DNA of 9,958 bases, taken from positions 1 to 9,958 of the forward strand of contig CAYGWQ010000211.1 in the NCBI GenBank assembly GCA_964353465.1, written 5' to 3'. The position numbers were made by a program, and so were the translations under genes. Positions 7,798-9,958 of the stretch are shown piece after piece. Within the stretch, counting starts at the first letter, position 1. The number at the start of each line of letters is the position of its first letter. The stretch is from JAFNAG01 sp964353465 (GTDB taxonomy: Bacteria; Acidobacteriota; UBA6911). Below the pieces are notes generated by a model. It saw nothing but the letters and a program-made list of their open reading frames with translations, made no database searches and was not told where the DNA came from.

Positions 7798-9113
7798 AAC
7801 TCCGACCCCTCATCTCCATCCAAGGCTGCAAAACGGCTTATGATCCGATCACCAAGCCCGCGGTAATCCGAATCAGCCGCCAGATCGTCCGCAACATCAT
7901 CGATGCGCTTGATGAATGCGAGCTTGGATTTGTAAGGCAGGACTACCGGAATGTGGGGAGCGAATTCGGCTTCAATGTCCTGTACATACCAATAGTCATC
8001 ATCTTCTTCCAGCGGGGAAGGGTTCTTTTTATAGTAGTGGTCCGTGAACTCATCGAGGGATCGGGAAACGAAGTCAGATTCAGCTCTTGCGCGAGTCGTC
8101 GGCTCATCAGGCACCATGGCATGAACTACAAGGCACTCCAGCTGCGGCCGATCCCGCCGGACGCGCTCCGCCCCTAAACGTTCCAAAATCATGCGCAGAC
8201 CCAACCAACTTTGCTCCGACGCAGTGCCGAACAGGACAGCCAGATGAGGCAGGCCGCCAAGCACAAAGCCAGCTGCCTCGGAAATCCCCGCCCGGCAATC
8301 TAACAGAATCCACTGCGGTCGGAGGTGATCGCGGACCTGCTCCAATAACAGTAGCAAGGGGTGCTTCTCCGAAAGGACACCAGGTTGAAAATCGACACGC
8401 GACAGTTTTGCCAGGAAATCGCTGTTTAGACTACCAGCAGGGATGACCAGGATCTCACCGCTTCCGGTTACCCCCGGCCGCGCGCAGGCGTGATAATAGT
8501 CTCGGAAGTCTGGAATGGCGGATAGCAAAGGACGTTCCAAAAGGTAGTCAAGAACACCCCATGAAGCCCCGGGAATTCCTTCTCCTGCGTCGAGGAGTGT
8601 GCCAATCCCAGGGGCCTCAATATCGAGATCGAGCACAACCACGCGCTCACCCGCTCGTGCTCTTTGTATGGCAAAGGATGCCAGGGCTGTCGTTCGGCCC
8701 ACGCCACCTTTAAAAGAGTAGAAGGCTATTACCGGCGGCACCGGCAATTGCCAGGCAGGCTCTGTCGGCGGATTTAGCCAAAATCCTTTCGATCGATACC
8801 GCTCCGCCCGACGCAATTTCGACGTAACCTCATTCCCTTGCTCCCATGCGGCCTCATAAACAGTATTGTCCGAAGCGGTTTCGCCGTCAGGCACCCACAG
8901 ATCGCCAGCCCAGAATTCCTTGCCGGATTCCGATAACTCCGCAGCGATGCGATTTCGAAGCTCTTCGGAGGCATCCCCGCTTAACCAGGCAATGGCACGG
9001 ATTTTCCCAAACACATCTTCGATCAAGACTGCCCGCTCAATTGCAGCCTCGCTGTCGCATAAGTTTTGAAGCGATTTGATGCATGAATGCCTTGCTTCAT
9101 CGAAGTGGATCAT
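7794..9113 (-). CDS. MinD/ParA-like KGGVGR ATPase with unknown N-terminal domain
   Basis: 439-aa SIMIBI-class ATPase. The deviant Walker A is FKGGVGRTT (134-142): the signature lysine K135 is present, but R140 replaces the P-loop lysine of ParA/MinD (KGGxGK[T/S]). VVVLDLDIEAPG (158-169) is the switch I/Walker A' region and WILLDCRAG (268-276) the Walker B. KGGVGR-type ATPases of this form are known from large NTPase/TIR-type conflict proteins, not from plasmid partition, and there is no parB nearby. Residues 1-125 form a separate uncharacterised domain (strand-like AVLIEDVFGKIRAIAWL, then acidic helices). Residues 335-440 are an extra acidic C-terminal region. The gene is overlapped by 4 bp at both ends (9110-9113 and 7794-7797), so it is translationally coupled to both partners. 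Probably a nucleotide-dependent switch of the system; inferred. Confidence 0.87.
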   Translation of the reverse strand: MIHFDEARHSCIKSLQNLCDSEAAIERAVLIEDVFGKIRAIAWLSGDASEELRNRIAAELSESGKEFWAGDLWVPDGETASDNTVYEAAWEQGNEVTSKLRRAERYRSKGFWLNPPTEPAWQLPVPPVIAFYSFKGGVGRTTALASFAIQRARAGERVVVLDLDIEAPGIGTLLDAGEGIPGASWGVLDYLLERPLLSAIPDFRDYYHACARPGVTGSGEILVIPAGSLNSDFLAKLSRVDFQPGVLSEKHPLLLLLEQVRDHLRPQWILLDCRAGISEAAGFVLGGLPHLAVLFGTASEQSWLGLRMILERLGAERVRRDRPQLECLVVHAMVPDEPTTRARAESDFVSRSLDEFTDHYYKKNPSPLEEDDDYWYVQDIEAEFAPHIPVVLPYKSKLAFIKRIDDVADDLAADSDYRGLGDRIISRFAALDGDEGSEL

Positions 9114-9523
9114 GAAATTAGCCCGTCCAGTTTCATCGCAACGATTATCTCTTTGTGGAGGCGCTGTGCTTCATCCACCCATGCCTTCGCATTCTTTTCG
9201 GAAACAGCACCGGTCGCCTTATATCTGAGCGTTTCGCGCCAGCCATTCGAGCCTTTGTAGGTAAGAACCGTCACGCCCGGCCGCGTAACGTATCTCGCGG
9301 TTTTCTGCGAGGGCTGGCTCGCAAGCCTCATTGCTTCAACACTCAAGCGCTGGAGATCGTGCACCGTGATTTTGGGGCCGCGCTCAACGTGGATGAGTGT
9401 CTTGAGTACGCACTCTACAGCATAACCGGCAAGGTAGCCCGCGCCGTCAAATCGGCCGTTGGCATAGAGTATGCGACAGTCGATCGCATGTTTGCCTGCT
9501 GCCTCCGGGTAGTTCTCAGTCAT
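9110..9523 (-). CDS. HEPN-domain protein, first gene of a putative defence operon
   Basis: 137-aa HEPN-domain protein. The segment GRFDGAGYLAGYAVECVLKT (23-42) is a typical HEPN core helix of the kind found in PF05168-like proteins. It is followed by HDLQRL (55-60); with R48 this gives an R-x6-H spacing that could be the RNase site, but the motif is not the classic RNxxxH, so catalysis is uncertain. No partner MNT nucleotidyltransferase is adjacent, which argues against a HEPN/MNT toxin-antitoxin pair. The ATG at 9523 is the first start after an in-frame stop, with only a weak ribosome-binding region. The stop overlaps the start of the KGGVGR ATPase (ATGA). As first gene of the operon it could be the effector or an adaptor regulated by the two ATPases; this is inferred from similar NTPase plus HEPN arrangements in other conflict systems. 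Confidence 0.8.
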   Translation of the reverse strand: MTENYPEAAGKHAIDCRILYANGRFDGAGYLAGYAVECVLKTLIHVERGPKITVHDLQRLSVEAMRLASQPSQKTARYVTRPGVTVLTYKGSNGWRETLRYKATGAVSEKNAKAWVDEAQRLHKEIIVAMKLDGLIS

Positions 9524-9958
9524 GATTCATCATCTGATTACATTCACTGCGCGACATGCAAGCAACTCAAATAGGCAGCGCAGGTTACCCCCGTAGCTCC
9601 CCGCCGCCCTACTTATAGGACATTCTGTCTCATGGCACAAGGGGAGATGCACGAACCTCTCCCAGAGCGCTATGCCTGGCTTGTGGCGTGTGCTGCTCCA
9701 CGCTCGTTTCGTTACGGACCAAAATGTGGCGTCGATTCCGGGGGCAGGTCATTGGCGGACCGGTATCCTATGCGTGAATTGCGCGCCGCTCCTCTGGCCC
9801 ATCGATGGGTCGGGGATGGGGTCGGACCACGTGAAATGACTGCTGATTCTTGGGATGATGCTGTTTTAGGGGTCTGAAAACCGGATTGCATCAAGATTCC
9901 AAGGCCTCTTTTTGGAGCGAACGCATCCATTCAATAGAAAAAATGCGGCACAAATGGC
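9524..9958. other. Non-coding stretch upstream of the minus-strand operon
   Basis: No gene can be supported here. Open frames on both strands are short, lack ribosome-binding sites and have no protein-like composition. The part next to 9523 must hold the operon promoter, but only a weak candidate was found. There is no tRNA, CRISPR repeat or clear terminator. An ATG at 9943 near the right edge begins a frame cut by the window end and cannot be judged. Confidence 0.5.

Noticed and set aside
7794..9113. Plasmid partition ParA
   Set aside because: No ParB or parS-like repeats nearby; KGGVGR motif, extra N- and C-terminal domains and the operon partners do not fit partition.
9110..9523. HEPN/MNT toxin-antitoxin pair
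   Set aside because: No MNT nucleotidyltransferase gene is adjacent; the coupled neighbour is an ATPase.
9537..9565. Minus-strand promoter (TTGCTT, 17 bp, TGTAAT) for the operon
   Set aside because: The -35 matches only three of six positions, and the start site would leave a leader of about seven bases; too weak to annotate.
9618..9629. GGACATTCTGTC as an insertion-sequence end
   Set aside because: No inverted partner, direct repeat or transposase gene is visible in the window.
9632..9877. 81-codon + strand ORF, and overlapping 72-codon minus ORF (9712-9930)
   Set aside because: No ribosome-binding site, no recognisable motif, and composition does not look coding in either frame.

Overview
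This window looks like part of a bacterial defence island in a GC-rich genome, probably a proteobacterium. The evidence is strongly G/C-ending codons in the left half plus an integron attC site. No rRNA, tRNA or housekeeping gene is present to fix the taxonomy.

Left block (1-5418, + strand, very GC-rich): the DISARM anti-phage core drmA-drmB-drmC. The three genes are joined by ATGA start/stop overlaps. They encode a DEAH-like helicase with a zinc-knuckle insertion, a DUF1998 protein and a phospholipase-D-fold protein. The methyltransferase and the class-specific DISARM gene are not in the window. The reading frame before the apparent drmA start still looks coding, so the annotated drmA may lack its real N-terminus.

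Middle block (5419-6312): directly after drmC lies an AT-rich stretch of about 600 bp with the full anatomy of an integron gene cassette. It starts at a G^TTATGC core site, carries one ORF with a HEPN-like R-x4-H motif, and ends in an attC hairpin whose GCATAAC end exactly complements the cassette start. No integrase and no second attC are visible, so this is a solitary cassette. It is followed by the 5' end of a GC-rich gene that runs into the end of the next block and is cut off there.

Right block (6310-9523, - strand, intermediate GC): three genes, again joined by 4-bp ATGA overlaps. They encode, in transcription order, a small HEPN-domain protein, a MinD/ParA-like ATPase with KGGVGRTT in place of the usual KGGxGK[T/S], and a P-loop ATPase with GERGSGKS and a YDELD Walker B. 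I do not recognise this trio as a named system. Gene content, tight coupling and position beside DISARM make it the best candidate for an undescribed defence (or other conflict) system. A working model is that the two NTPases sense infection or assemble on a target and control the HEPN protein, a family that often acts as an RNase.

The last 435 bp (9524-9958) contain the leader of that operon and no gene I can support.
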